Assembly (NCBI RefSeq): GCF_023746555.1
Contig: NZ_CP098755.1
Span: 4,166,501-4,230,500 of the forward strand
Direction of reading: 5' to 3'
Source: Brevibacillus ruminantium
GTDB lineage: Bacteria > Bacillota > Bacilli > Brevibacillales > Brevibacillaceae
Length of the DNA: 64,000 nt
Each line of letters begins with the position of its first letter. The first letter of the stretch is position 1. The notes beneath the pieces were generated by a model. That model had not been told where the DNA came from. It saw only the letters and a list, made by a program, of their open reading frames with translations, and did not search any database. Of this stretch, positions 27,833-37,375 are shown piece by piece. The position numbers and the translations under genes are program-made.

Positions 27833-28483
27833 TTATCCCTGCCGTTCTGCCATCAGAGAAATTGCATTGAGCGCGGCTACTGTCACAGGACTGCCGCCTT
27901 TGCGCCCGATGTTAGTGATGAACGGAATATCCAGCTTCGCCAGCTCTTCTTTGGATTCAGCCGCCGACACGAAGCCGACGGGCATCCCGATGATCAGGCC
28001 GGGCTTGGCCTCCCCCTCTTTGACCAGACGGATCAGCTCCAGGAGGGCTGTCGGCGCGTTTCCGATGGCAAATATGCCGCCCTCTGCTTCCTTGATCGCT
28101 TTGCGGATGGAGATAATCGCCCGCGTGGTATTGAGGCGCTTTGCTTCCTCCATGACATCCTTGTCGGAGATGTACACCTTTACCTCACCGCCGAATTTTT
28201 CGATCCGGTTTTTGCTGATGCCAACCTGCACCATCTGCACATCGGCAACGACAATTTTTCCGCTGCGGATCGCCTGAATCCCCGCTTTGACCGCGTCAGG
28301 GTGAAAAACCAGGCTGCGTCCCAGATCAAAGTCAGCCGAAGCGTGGATCACGCGCTGCACGACCGGGTATTGCTCCTCCGTGAAAGGATGCTCGCCCAGC
28401 TCTTCCGTAATGATTTGAAAGCTTTTTTCCTCAATCTCCTGCGGTTGTACGGTCAAAGGCTTGAATTCCGTGCGAAAGTCCAT
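27833..28483 (-). CDS. cbiC: Cobalt-precorrin-8 methylmutase
   Basis: A 216-aa enzyme that moves the methyl group from C11 to C12, giving cobyrinate. I start at the ATG at 28483 (MDFRTEF), which follows GAAGGAGGAG; an upstream GTG in frame overlaps that ribosome site. Family marks are RVIHASADFD (catalytic His), VADVQMV and GMPVGFVSAAESKE. The length matches CbiC/CobH. Confidence 0.95.
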   Translation of the reverse strand: MDFRTEFKPLTVQPQEIEEKSFQIITEELGEHPFTEEQYPVVQRVIHASADFDLGRSLVFHPDAVKAGIQAIRSGKIVVADVQMVQVGISKNRIEKFGGEVKVYISDKDVMEEAKRLNTTRAIISIRKAIKEAEGGIFAIGNAPTALLELIRLVKEGEAKPGLIIGMPVGFVSAAESKEELAKLDIPFITNIGRKGGSPVTVAALNAISLMAERQG

Positions 28484-28523
28484 AGCCAACTCCTCCTTCA
28501 CTGTTTTGCTTGAATCAAATCCC

Positions 28524-29312
28524 TTAGACTTCCGATGATTGCGGCACAGGCAAGAGCTGCTTCAATTCACCGATCACTCCGGCAAAATCGGAGAACTTGG
28601 TGCCGTAATCAATTTTCGGGCGGGCGATGACAATCGTCTCGATGCCCATTTCCAGGGCAGCTTCTACCTTTTCATCAAAGGCGCCTACTTTGCCGCTTTC
28701 TTTGGTAATCATCAGCGTGACGCCATAATGATCGTACAGGGCTTTGTTCAGCTCCTTGGAAAAAGGCCCCTGCATGGCTACGATGTTCTTCTGCTCAATG
28801 CCCAGCTCCTCGCATTTTTCCATGTTGTCGAGGCGTGGCAGCATCCGGGCGACAAGCGTTGTGTCAGGCAATCCGAGCAGCCGGTCGGTGAAGATTTTCA
28901 GCGTTTTGCTGCCTGTTGTCAGCATGATCACGCCGCGCTTTTCTACAGCGATTTCGGCCGCTTGCTTATAATCCTCAGCAAAAATGATCTTGTCGTGACG
29001 AGGCGAGTCTAAGCTTTCGCGTTCATAGCGGATGTATGGCACCTCCGCAGCCTGCGCTCCGGCCATCGCGTTTTTCGAGGCTTCCTCGGCATAGGGGTGG
29101 CTGGCGTCGACAACTGCCTGAAACCCTTTTTCGCGAATCAACATTTCGATATCCTCGGCAGTCAGACGGCCGACCTGCACAGGCAAGCCAGCCTCTTCGA
29201 TGCTCTTGGCGGCGTTGTCGGTGACGACCGTGGTCAGAAGCGAATAGCCGTTTTCCTTGATCAAAAGAGCCAGCTCCCGTGCATCACTGGTTCCTGCCAG
29301 TACCAGAATCAT
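28524..29312 (-). CDS. cbiJ: Cobalt-precorrin-6A reductase
   Basis: A 262-aa NAD(P)H-dependent reductase of the CobK/CbiJ family. The N-terminal LVLAGTSDARELA, VDASHPYAEEASKNA and YIRYERES stretches are typical. It is 40 bases upstream of the cbiC start and 12 bases after the cbiX stop, with no overlap. Confidence 0.93.
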   Translation of the reverse strand: MILVLAGTSDARELALLIKENGYSLLTTVVTDNAAKSIEEAGLPVQVGRLTAEDIEMLIREKGFQAVVDASHPYAEEASKNAMAGAQAAEVPYIRYERESLDSPRHDKIIFAEDYKQAAEIAVEKRGVIMLTTGSKTLKIFTDRLLGLPDTTLVARMLPRLDNMEKCEELGIEQKNIVAMQGPFSKELNKALYDHYGVTLMITKESGKVGAFDEKVEAALEMGIETIVIARPKIDYGTKFSDFAGVIGELKQLLPVPQSSEV

Positions 29313-29324
29313 CGCTCGTCCCTC

Positions 29325-30332
29325 CTATTTTTTCACATGCTCGTGTTCGTGGCTGTGGTCATGTCCGTGCTTATGATCATGCTCATGGTGGTCGTGATCG
29401 TGGTCGTGAGCATGGCTGTAATCGTAATCATGCGCATGATCGTGGCTGTGGTCGTGATGATGGCCATGGTGATGGTGGTGATGATGGTGGTGCCCGTGGT
29501 CATCATCGTGATGGTGATGATGATGGTCGATATGCTCCATCGCTGTCAGCCGGTACTGACAGGTATCGCAATTTAGTTTTACCTCGCCGTACAGAGCCTC
29601 TTCCATCCGGTCCTTCAGCACTTCCTTCAAGAGTGGGTGAAAGCCGAAATACTCTGCCAGAACAAACTCCGCTTCCGGGTATTTGGCGCGGAATTGCTCA
29701 AGCTGGTCGGCCATCCGCTTGATCAGCACGCCCGTGAACAAAAAGTACGGCAGTACGACAACGCGGCGCGCGCCCAGTTTAAGGCAGCGCTCGATGCCTT
29801 CTTCGTAGAGAGGAAAAGTGACGCCCATAAAAGCGGTCTCCACCCACTTGGCCTTCCAGCGCTCCCAGAAAAGGCGGGACATTTTGTAAATATCGCTGTT
29901 GGCATCCGCGTCGCTGCTTCCCCGCCCGATGATCAGAACAGCCGTATCCTGATGCTCCTCGCCGGAGGAGAAACCTGCCTCCTGCATCCGCGTGGACAGG
30001 ATGTTCAGTACCTCGTCGTGAATGCCGATAGGGCGTCCGTAAATGAACTGCACGTGAGGATGCTTCGCTTTTGCTTCGTCGATCGCTGCCGGGATATGGA
30101 TCTTGGCATGACCGGCGGAAAAGAGAATGATCGGGATGACCGCTACCCGAGTAGCTCCCCGTTTGACGCAAGTATCCAGTCCCTGCAGCATGTCAGGCCG
30201 CTCAAACTCCAGAAAGCATGTCTCCAGGATCGGCACATCTACCTCTTGTGCCAGCGAAGCAACAAACTGTCTAACCTCTTCATTCCCCTCGGGGTCCTTG
30301 CTCCCGTGCCCGACAAACAAAACAGCGTCCAT
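29325..30332 (-). CDS. cbiX: Sirohydrochlorin cobaltochelatase CbiX with His-rich tail
   Basis: A 335-aa long-type CbiX that inserts cobalt into sirohydrochlorin. There are two chelatase half-domains (about 1-120 and 125-250), with metal-site His in VGHGSKD and FSAGHAKIHIP. A CxxC pair (Cys255, Cys258) precedes a 71-residue tail from residue 265 with about 38 His and many Asp. In Bacillus CbiX a similar Cys pair and His stretch have been linked to an Fe-S centre and metal handling. The tail may store cobalt or buffer nickel. The ATG follows GAGGAGGAAT. Confidence 0.95.
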   Translation of the reverse strand: MDAVLFVGHGSKDPEGNEEVRQFVASLAQEVDVPILETCFLEFERPDMLQGLDTCVKRGATRVAVIPIILFSAGHAKIHIPAAIDEAKAKHPHVQFIYGRPIGIHDEVLNILSTRMQEAGFSSGEEHQDTAVLIIGRGSSDADANSDIYKMSRLFWERWKAKWVETAFMGVTFPLYEEGIERCLKLGARRVVVLPYFLFTGVLIKRMADQLEQFRAKYPEAEFVLAEYFGFHPLLKEVLKDRMEEALYGEVKLNCDTCQYRLTAMEHIDHHHHHHDDDHGHHHHHHHHHGHHHDHSHDHAHDYDYSHAHDHDHDHHEHDHKHGHDHSHEHEHVKK

Positions 30333-30366
30333 CCTGATTCCTCCTCGTTATTTATGTAGCTTTGCA

Positions 30367-32274
30367 TCAATCGCCGCAGACTGCGTTTTCAATCTTGGGG
30401 ATCGGCACCTCTTGCCAAGCAAATCCCTCAAGCACACCTACACGCTGGAAAAATTTGTTAAATCTTTCATTTGGAAATGCTTCCCGTTTGTAGCGGTCCA
30501 CGATCCGCTCGATCAGCGGCACGATATTTTCCGGATCGATTCCTTCAGCTACCGGCACCCCTGAATGAGCCGTGCGTCCCACTGTTTTTGCACCCAGAAA
30601 CAGGTCGAATTTGCCCTTGCGGAAAACCAGCCCGATATCCTCCTGCACGGCCCGATAGCAAGCCATCCCGCAGCCGTTGACGCCGATCTTCATCTCTTTG
30701 GGCATCTCCAGTCCGCCCAGCTTCTGGTGGAGTTCCTCCGCATACGGGATCGCGTCTTTTTTCTCCCCGTCACAAAAATCGCAGGCCTTTACCTGGAGCA
30801 CGTCGCCGACTGGGGTCAAAATCAGTCCAAGCTGGCGGAGCGGGGTGGTCACTTCATCCGGATTGCTCGTCGATACGCGCAGGATGATTTGATGATGGGG
30901 CGTATACTCCAGCTCTCCCTTTTCTCCGGCCACCTGGGCCAGCGTCATCATTTGCTGCGGGGTAAATTTCTTGTTGGCGATACCCGGGCTTACTGCGCAT
31001 TCAAAAATCATTTCCGGAACAAAAACAGTACCCGCGTTTTTGGGACCTGCCGCAGAAACGCTACTTGCTGGCGGTTCCGTTACAATTCCTTTTGCTTCGT
31101 TAACCGCTTGCAAAGCCTGTGCGGCCCAGTCGTAAGGCGTAAGGGATTCATCTGACTCCTTTAGCTTGGGAGCGGAAGCCGGACTGCTCGCTGGCGGCGT
31201 TACGGCCAGACTGCTCGCTTGCGATGCCGCTACTGACTGACCAGCAGCTTGGGTTGTTGCCGTCGCCAGACCAGTTGCTTGCGGTGTTGCTGTTGCCAGG
31301 CCAGTTGCTTGTGATGTCGCAACTGACAGGCCGCTTGCTGGCCGTGGTGTCACAGTTGCCAGAGCGCCTTTTGTCTGTGTCGTTGCCGTGCCTGCAGCAA
31401 CCTGGCTTGATCCGCTATCCGCCGTACCCTCCGCATTTTGCACCGCCGCTTCCAGCGACCACGGCTCATTTTCCAGACGGAGACGCTGATGCGGCTTCAA
31501 AGTCTGTTCGTCCGTGCTCAGAGTGTACTTCCGCTGATAGCCGCGCGGCGTGATGATTTTGCCATCGTAGACAAAGGTGGACGAATTGCCGATAATCACC
31601 GTCGTCAGCATGCCGATGTCGTGGTTCAGCATTTCCGCCAGCGTCGTAACGACGACGTGTTCTCTCTCGCGGTAGGCGCTTTTCACAATACCCACTGGTG
31701 TGTCCGGCGAACGGTATTGCAGCAGGATGCGTTGTGCCTCGACAATCTGTCTTGTCCGCCGTCCGCTGCGCGGGTTGTACAGGGCAATCACAAAGTCAGC
31801 CATGCCCGCAGCATCAATCCGTTTGGCAATCAGCTCCCACGGCGTCAGATGGTCGCTCAGGCTGATCGTGCAGGCGTCGTGCATGATGGGAGCCCCGAGC
31901 AGGGCCCCGCAAGAGTTGATCGCTGAGATCCCTGGGACGATCTCGATCTCGACGCCCTCTGCCTCGGTCCAGCCTTTTTCCACGAGGACTTCATAGACGA
32001 GGCCCGCCATGCCGTAGACGCCGGCATCCCCGCTGGAGATGACCGCTACCTTTTGGCCCGCTTCTGCACGCCTTACAGCCTCCCGCGCACGCGTCACTTC
32101 TTCGGTCATTCCCGTACTGACAATCTCCTGATCGGTAAGAAGCCCCCGAATCAAATCGACGTAGGTGGTATACCCAATGATAATCTCACTCTCTTCGATT
32201 GCTTCCCGTGCCCGTTTGGTAATGTGTTCGAAGCTTCCCGGCCCAAAGCCGATCACAAACAGCTTGCCTCTCAT
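30367..32274 (-). CDS. cbiH: CbiH60: cobalt-factor III C17-methyltransferase fused to a sulfite-reductase-like Fe-S domain
   Basis: A 635-aa fusion. Residues 1-245 are a CbiH SAM methyltransferase (IGFGPGSF, SSGDAGVYGM, IVPGISAINS, ALYNPRSGRR) that makes the ring-contracted product. Residues 415-600 are a nitrite/sulfite-reductase half domain with four Cys (498, 501, 535, 539) that could hold a 4Fe-4S cluster. Bacillus CbiH60 has the same build. The two parts are joined by about 140 low-complexity residues rich in Ala/Thr/Ser with repeated GLATAT-Q units. The ATG follows GGAAAGGGGG. Confidence 0.94.
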   Translation of the reverse strand: MRGKLFVIGFGPGSFEHITKRAREAIEESEIIIGYTTYVDLIRGLLTDQEIVSTGMTEEVTRAREAVRRAEAGQKVAVISSGDAGVYGMAGLVYEVLVEKGWTEAEGVEIEIVPGISAINSCGALLGAPIMHDACTISLSDHLTPWELIAKRIDAAGMADFVIALYNPRSGRRTRQIVEAQRILLQYRSPDTPVGIVKSAYREREHVVVTTLAEMLNHDIGMLTTVIIGNSSTFVYDGKIITPRGYQRKYTLSTDEQTLKPHQRLRLENEPWSLEAAVQNAEGTADSGSSQVAAGTATTQTKGALATVTPRPASGLSVATSQATGLATATPQATGLATATTQAAGQSVAASQASSLAVTPPASSPASAPKLKESDESLTPYDWAAQALQAVNEAKGIVTEPPASSVSAAGPKNAGTVFVPEMIFECAVSPGIANKKFTPQQMMTLAQVAGEKGELEYTPHHQIILRVSTSNPDEVTTPLRQLGLILTPVGDVLQVKACDFCDGEKKDAIPYAEELHQKLGGLEMPKEMKIGVNGCGMACYRAVQEDIGLVFRKGKFDLFLGAKTVGRTAHSGVPVAEGIDPENIVPLIERIVDRYKREAFPNERFNKFFQRVGVLEGFAWQEVPIPKIENAVCGD

Positions 32275-32361
32275 AGGAAGTCCCCCTTTCCAAGCTCAAC
32301 ATGATAGGTTGTTTATCCATGTAATGGTCAAATCCAATCGACACGCGTTTCTGGTCATTTT

Positions 32362-33318
32362 TTACCCGTGCAACAAGTACGCAGCTCCTGTCAACAACAC
32401 CGCACAGATGACCGAAGCCAGCCACATCAGCCGCACGGTGGCGTTGATGTCTGCTGCGCAGAGCGGCCGGAGCGGATCGCCGAGCTTTGCCCGATGGGAA
32501 GCTACGCCTTGGTAGTAATTCAGCCCGCCCAACTGGACCCCCAATGCGCCAGCCACAGCCGCCTCGGGTAAACCCGCGTTTGGACTGGGGTGAAGATGGG
32601 CATCGCGCTTCATCGTCAGGGCGCAGCGGCGCCAGTCCAGTCCTTGCAGCCAGCTTGCCGCCAGCAGAATGAGTGCAGTGAGGCGGGCAGGTATATAATT
32701 CAGCACATCGTCAAAGCGGGCCGAGGCCCAGCCGAGATGCTGGTACTTCTCGTTTTTGTAGCCGACCATCGAGTCCAGCGTATTGGCTGCGCGATAGGCC
32801 ATCGCCAGCGGCGCCCCACCAATCGCGGCGTAAAAAAGCGGCGATACGATGGCGTCTACGATATTTTCGGCGACTGTCTCCACGGCACCGCGGCTGATCT
32901 CTGCTTCATTCAGATGCTCCGTATCCCGACCGACCACCATGGAAAGCGAGTGTCTGGCCCGCACCAGATTTCCGTCCTGCAGATGGCCGTAGATTTCCCG
33001 TCCGGCATCTGCCAATCCTTTGGTGGCAATCGTCGTGGAGATTAGCCAGATTTGCAGTCCGACCGCCAGCAAGGGGTGAACCAGCCACGCCCCGTACAGC
33101 AGTACGGCGACGGCAGCGTAGCTTCCGCCCACGATCAAGAGCGGAAAAAGCAATCCCGCTGCCCGAAGCCCGCCTGCTTGCCTGACAAAGCGCCGGATGA
33201 TTTGCTCCAGCCGGGTTATGAACCAGCCGATGATCACGACAGGATGAGGCAGGCTGCGCGGGTCTCCCACGAGGCGGTCTGTCAGGTATGCCGCCATGAG
33301 GCAAAAGGCGATGATCAT
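32362..33318 (-). CDS. cbiB: Adenosylcobinamide-phosphate synthase
   Basis: A 318-aa membrane protein of the CbiB/CobD family that attaches aminopropanol phosphate to adenosylcobyric acid. Visible marks are LTDRLVGDPRSLPHPV near the N-terminus, the SRGAVETVAENIVDAIVSPLF stretch and TLDSMVGYKNEKY. Five or so hydrophobic segments are present. It abuts cobC without spacing. Confidence 0.94.
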   Translation of the reverse strand: MIIAFCLMAAYLTDRLVGDPRSLPHPVVIIGWFITRLEQIIRRFVRQAGGLRAAGLLFPLLIVGGSYAAVAVLLYGAWLVHPLLAVGLQIWLISTTIATKGLADAGREIYGHLQDGNLVRARHSLSMVVGRDTEHLNEAEISRGAVETVAENIVDAIVSPLFYAAIGGAPLAMAYRAANTLDSMVGYKNEKYQHLGWASARFDDVLNYIPARLTALILLAASWLQGLDWRRCALTMKRDAHLHPSPNAGLPEAAVAGALGVQLGGLNYYQGVASHRAKLGDPLRPLCAADINATVRLMWLASVICAVLLTGAAYLLHG

Positions 33319-34020
33319 CTATGTCTCACTCTCTTCTCCAAAATCACTTCTGCCTGAATCTGTCACCAGCCGCCACCCGTCAGCCGTTTGCCTGACGATC
33401 ATCGCCTGCCCGTGTCCAAGGCCTGTCATCTGCCAGTAGAGCTGGGGATTGCCATGCATCCACGCCGCCTGAAACCAGCGGATAGCCCCTCCATGAGTCA
33501 CCAGGACTACGGTCTGCTCCGGTTTCCGACCCTGCCTCTGATGCCGCCCCTTGCTCCACTCCTGATCTGCCGAATTCCGTTCTTCAGCCCGATCGCTCAA
33601 CTTTCTCAGCACACCTTTGATCAAGCGGTCTACTCTACTTCCCAACTGGGCTACAGTCTCCCCGCCAGGAGGCGCGTACTGAAACGGATCGTCGTACCAC
33701 TGGCGTGCCCGCTCGCCCGCCAGGCTCATCAGCTCCTCGTAAGTGAGCTGCTCCCAGTCACCAAATGAGAGTTCACGCAATTCCGGCACCGGAGTCGGAG
33801 CGATCCCCCAAGCAGCGCTCAGGCCCTCGGCCGTTTGTCTGGAGCGGAGCAGATCGCTGGTATAAAAGAGGTCTGGCTTCTCGCAAGCAAGCAAATTGCT
33901 CAGCTTCCGTGCCTGCTCCATCCCTGCTTGATTCAGCGGTGCATCGGTATGACCGTGATAACGTCTCTGCCGATTTTCTTCGGTCTCACCATGCCTGATC
34001 CAGATCCATCTCATCCCCAC
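33319..34020 (-). CDS. cobC: Histidine phosphatase, alpha-ribazole phosphatase CobC
   Basis: A 233-aa phosphoglycerate-mutase-like phosphatase. The catalytic RHGET motif is at residues 9-13, with the second His in VTHGGAIRW. In this operon it most likely removes the phosphate from adenosylcobalamin 5'-phosphate or alpha-ribazole phosphate. A Lys/Arg/Gln-rich insert (about 160-185) is unusual. It overlaps cobS by 10 bases. Confidence 0.88.
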   Translation of the reverse strand: MGMRWIWIRHGETEENRQRRYHGHTDAPLNQAGMEQARKLSNLLACEKPDLFYTSDLLRSRQTAEGLSAAWGIAPTPVPELRELSFGDWEQLTYEELMSLAGERARQWYDDPFQYAPPGGETVAQLGSRVDRLIKGVLRKLSDRAEERNSADQEWSKGRHQRQGRKPEQTVVLVTHGGAIRWFQAAWMHGNPQLYWQMTGLGHGQAMIVRQTADGWRLVTDSGRSDFGEESET

Positions 34021-34844
34021 CAGCTCCCTGCAAGGACTACGAGCATCACAGCTTCGCTGCTTTCAATAATGGCGCCGTAGCAATCCCCAGTAAGTCCTCC
34101 CAGGCGCCGCGTGATGCCGCGCGCGAACCAGAGAGAAAATAGCAGCGAGACAAGTACAGCGGTCACAGCTCGAAAGTCAGCCAGCCACCAGGACAGCCCC
34201 AGCAAGATCACATAAGCAAAGGCGATATGCCAGAGTCGCAGCCCTTCGCTAATACCTTTGCCAATGCCGTTGTCAGAAGAGGCATACGGCCAGAAGCGAA
34301 TAGCCAGCAGCACATGGGTGCGCGCGGCAAAGGGAACGATCAAGAGCAGGATCGACCAGTCTGCCGATAAACGGACAAGCAAGGCGTTGTCATGCGCGGT
34401 ATTGTACAGAATAGCGCTATAGACCTGATGTATCACTTGGGCAGGTACAACCGATGGCGGCGCAAGCTCGACCAGCCCGGCCGTTTTGATCAGCAACAGC
34501 AGAATCGCGGCCAAGACGGCCATCGCTCCGGAGCGACTGTCCTTCATGATCTCCAGCATGCGTTCACGTGAACGGCTGCTGCCCAATCCATCGGCCAGGT
34601 CCATCCAGCCATCCAGATGAAGTCCTCCCGTGATGTAAACCCAGACCGCGCATGTCAGAACCGCAGCGAGCAGCGGCGAAAACGCCCATAATGACAACTG
34701 ATAAACCGCCCACAGAACACAGCCGATGACCAGCCCGACAGCCGGATACCAGGCCACGCTCTCCCGCCAGGCCTTTTCGGAAGGCTTCAGCCACGGGACC
34801 GGGATGCGGGTGAAAAAAGCAAGTGCGTGAAAAAATGCATTCAT
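34011..34844 (-). CDS. cobS: Adenosylcobinamide-GDP ribazoletransferase
   Basis: A 277-aa integral membrane enzyme that joins adenosylcobinamide-GDP to alpha-ribazole (phosphate). The family motifs are FFTRIPVP near the N-terminus, GGLHLDGWMDLADGLGSSRSRERMLEIMKDSRSGAMA, which contains the acidic metal site, and a C-terminal TGDCYGA. It overlaps cobU by 4 bases and cobC by 10 bases. Confidence 0.94.
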   Translation of the reverse strand: MNAFFHALAFFTRIPVPWLKPSEKAWRESVAWYPAVGLVIGCVLWAVYQLSLWAFSPLLAAVLTCAVWVYITGGLHLDGWMDLADGLGSSRSRERMLEIMKDSRSGAMAVLAAILLLLIKTAGLVELAPPSVVPAQVIHQVYSAILYNTAHDNALLVRLSADWSILLLIVPFAARTHVLLAIRFWPYASSDNGIGKGISEGLRLWHIAFAYVILLGLSWWLADFRAVTAVLVSLLFSLWFARGITRRLGGLTGDCYGAIIESSEAVMLVVLAGSWWG

Positions 34845-35380
34845 CCTTTTATCCTCCAGGGAATGCCTGAGAGTATGGCGTATACTGTATCGGCACGCTT
34901 AGCCGTCCGTTGATTCACATCTCCGAGCACATCGGCGAACCAGCGTCCGAGCTTCGACAGCGCGACGCCCCCCAGACCGACCTCGCTAGTTACCACAATC
35001 ACGGTTTGCTTGCTTTTATCGACGGCATCCAGCCACTGCTCCACTTCATCCAGAATCTCGCGAGTCAGCTGCTCATCTCTCCACTTCGATTCGGGCACCT
35101 CCATCAGGCGTCCGCTGACCCAGGTGGAAAGACAGTCGATCAGTACTGCGGGATACTTTCCGCCTTCTGCCAATGAGTCGGAAAGGCGCTCCCCGATCTC
35201 GCACAAGCCCCATTGCTCTGGCCTGCGCTGGCGGTGAAGCTCGATTCGTCGGTGCATTTCTTCATCCCAGGCGCGACCTGTCGCGACATAGAGAACCTCG
35301 TTGGCCGTTTGCCGGGCCATTTCTTCGGCAAACTTGCTTTTTCCCGAGCGGACTCCGCCGGTCACCAGTATCAGACCCAT
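34841..35380 (-). CDS. cobU: Adenosylcobinamide kinase/guanylyltransferase
   Basis: A 179-aa bifunctional enzyme that phosphorylates adenosylcobinamide and transfers GMP to it. The P-loop GGVRSGKS is at the N-terminus. The HRQRRP stretch contains the His that carries GMP, followed by LIDCLSTWVS and SEVGLGGV. It overlaps cobD by 10 bases and cobS by 4 bases. Confidence 0.94.
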   Translation of the reverse strand: MGLILVTGGVRSGKSKFAEEMARQTANEVLYVATGRAWDEEMHRRIELHRQRRPEQWGLCEIGERLSDSLAEGGKYPAVLIDCLSTWVSGRLMEVPESKWRDEQLTREILDEVEQWLDAVDKSKQTVIVVTSEVGLGGVALSKLGRWFADVLGDVNQRTAKRADTVYAILSGIPWRIKG

Positions 35381-36480
35381 GGATGCCTCCCCCCTTGCTC
35401 TGCTACTTCACGGAAGGTTTGCAGCAATCGTTCGTTTTCCGACCGTGACCGTACCGCGATGCGAAAATCATGGTCCGTCAATCCGGGATACATCGCACAG
35501 CTGCGGATCAAAATACCTCGTTTTCCCATTCTCTCCTGCAGGGTCGCAGCATCCAGCTCGCCTTTCGAGCGCACCAGCAAAAAGTTGGCCTCTCCCGGCC
35601 AGGTTTGCCAGCCCAGCTCGCGTATGCCGTTTGCGAGAAACCCTCGCTCCTTGGCGACGAGCAGTCTAGTCTGTTCCTCGTATGCGGACTCCTGCAGACA
35701 TAGCTCTCCTGCGAGCAGGGCCAAACCGTTTACACTCCAGCTTACTTGCTTCTCTTTCATCCGACGGATCAGCTCTGGATGGCCGATGGCGTAGCCGAGC
35801 CGCAAGCCGGGGATGGCAAACATTTTAGTCATCGACCGCATCAGCAGGACGCGGGGAAAGTCGGCCAGACGATCCGCCAGCGAAAATTGCTTTTCCACGG
35901 CGACAAAGTCAAGGAAGGCTTCGTCCACCACCAAATAAGTATCCGTTTCATCCGTCCATGCAGCCAGCTTGAGCAGTTCCTCCGGTTGATACAAGATACC
36001 GGTGGGATTGTTCGGAGAGGCGATAAAGACCAGTTGCGCTTTTTGAAAAAGCTGGTACAGCTCTTCCATATCCGGCTTGAAATCATGTTCCTCAAGACCC
36101 CTGCATTCGATGACCTGTGCCCCGAATTGGCCTGACAGTTGGGCATATTCGGAAAAGCATGGCGTTACCACGCCGACTCTCTGCGGCCCAAGGGCCAATA
36201 TTGCCAAAGCCATCGCTTCTGCGGCCCCGTTTGCTGGCAAAAGGAACGACTCGGGTATGCGAAGCTGCTCTGCCAAGGCTGCCTTAAATGAACGATGGGC
36301 CGGGTCAGGATAGCGAATCACTGCCGAAAGCGACTGACTCATCGCTTCCAGAACCTTGGCGGGCGGACCAAGCGGATTAATATTCGCACTGTAATCGAGG
36401 AAAGCATCGCCCGCCAGTCCGAATCGCTCTTCTGCCGTCCGCAGGTCACCGCCATGGCCGTATCTTTCCAGCAGGCTCAT
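35371..36480 (-). CDS. cobD: L-threonine-O-3-phosphate decarboxylase
   Basis: A 369-aa PLP enzyme of the class-I aminotransferase fold that makes aminopropanol phosphate for the nucleotide loop. It shows YGHGGDL and DYSANINPLGPP at the N-terminus, SPNNPTG in the middle, and the PLP Lys in RSMTKMFAIPGLRLGY. Histidinol-phosphate aminotransferase is the nearest alternative, but the operon context favours CobD. It shares one base with btuR. Confidence 0.93.
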   Translation of the reverse strand: MSLLERYGHGGDLRTAEERFGLAGDAFLDYSANINPLGPPAKVLEAMSQSLSAVIRYPDPAHRSFKAALAEQLRIPESFLLPANGAAEAMALAILALGPQRVGVVTPCFSEYAQLSGQFGAQVIECRGLEEHDFKPDMEELYQLFQKAQLVFIASPNNPTGILYQPEELLKLAAWTDETDTYLVVDEAFLDFVAVEKQFSLADRLADFPRVLLMRSMTKMFAIPGLRLGYAIGHPELIRRMKEKQVSWSVNGLALLAGELCLQESAYEEQTRLLVAKERGFLANGIRELGWQTWPGEANFLLVRSKGELDAATLQERMGKRGILIRSCAMYPGLTDHDFRIAVRSRSENERLLQTFREVAEQGGRHPWV

Positions 36481-37028
36481 CAGTATTCCACTCCCAGTAC
36501 AGCGGGGATGCCTTCGTCGTAATAATGTTTGATCGGTTTCATCTCGGTCACCAGGTCGGCCATCTCCGTGATCTCAGGCTTCGCACTACGGCCGGTAATG
36601 ACAAGATGGACGTGGCGCGGCCGGTTTCGCACCGTTTCCAGCACATCTGCAAGCGGGAGAACATCATCGATTGGGAAGCGGTCGATGGCCAGTGCGTTGT
36701 TGAGTTCATCGAGAATCACCACATCATACTCGCCGCCGAGCACCTTTTCGCGGGCGAAGCACCACGCTTCCTGGAGAGCTTTGCGATGCTCCTCGGGTGT
36801 CTTGGTCCAGGTGAAGCCAACGCCTTTTTGCACCATTTCGATTCCCAGGCGGTCAAAGATGATTTTTTCCCCATATGTGCGCTCCGGCGACTTGATAAAC
36901 TGGATCATCAGCACGCGCTTTCCTCTGCCTGTGGCCCGAACAGCCAAGCCCAAAGCCGCCGTCGTCTTGCCTTTTCCATCTCCGGTGTAGACCAATAGCA
37001 ATCCCCGTTTGTTGTCTGCCTTGTTCAT
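36480..37028 (-). CDS. btuR: Corrinoid adenosyltransferase (BtuR/CobO type)
   Basis: A 182-aa ATP:cob(I)alamin/cobyrinate adenosyltransferase. It has the P-loop YTGDGKGKTTAALG, IQFIKSPERTYGE and the VVILDELNNAL motif. It is the first gene of the cobalamin operon, but lies about 1 kb downstream of the riboswitch. The long leader between them holds repeats. Confidence 0.94.
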   Translation of the reverse strand: MNKADNKRGLLLVYTGDGKGKTTAALGLAVRATGRGKRVLMIQFIKSPERTYGEKIIFDRLGIEMVQKGVGFTWTKTPEEHRKALQEAWCFAREKVLGGEYDVVILDELNNALAIDRFPIDDVLPLADVLETVRNRPRHVHLVITGRSAKPEITEMADLVTEMKPIKHYYDEGIPAVLGVEY

Positions 37029-37174
37029 GCTAGTCCCTCCTCTTTATGAAAAGCACTTCCCTATGTTCGCTCTTGGCGAGTTTTATACTACGAATCGTAT
37101 ATTATGAGTAAGTAGTCTGCTGAGCTTTGACGCTAGAGGTTGCACCCTCCAAGTCCTTGCACCGCGACTGTGGC

Positions 37175-37375
37175 GAGAAGAATCATGGTTCCCTGCTTGG
37201 CTCCGTATTCCGCCCGCAAGGGAGGATTTACTGTCCGCTCCACAGCGGCTGGCGGGGGTCCGCAAAAGCCGTGTCGCTCCGAGGTCATCCCAAGGTTGCG
37301 GCCCTTTTTCCCGCCATCCACTGCTCCGCTAAGTTGGGCTACACAGTCGCACCGCAGGGAACCATGATTCTTCTC
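37175..37375 (+). repeat. 201-bp inverted-repeat element, copy 1
   Basis: The element is bounded by perfect 22-bp terminal inverted repeats (37175-37196 and 37354-37375; each starts GAGAAGAATCATGG or its complement). The interior is G+C-rich with no coding frame. Copy 2 lies at 37746-37947 in the opposite orientation, about three-quarters identical by eye. No clear target duplication is seen. The build is that of a MITE or a dispersed structured repeat. Confidence 0.8.
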
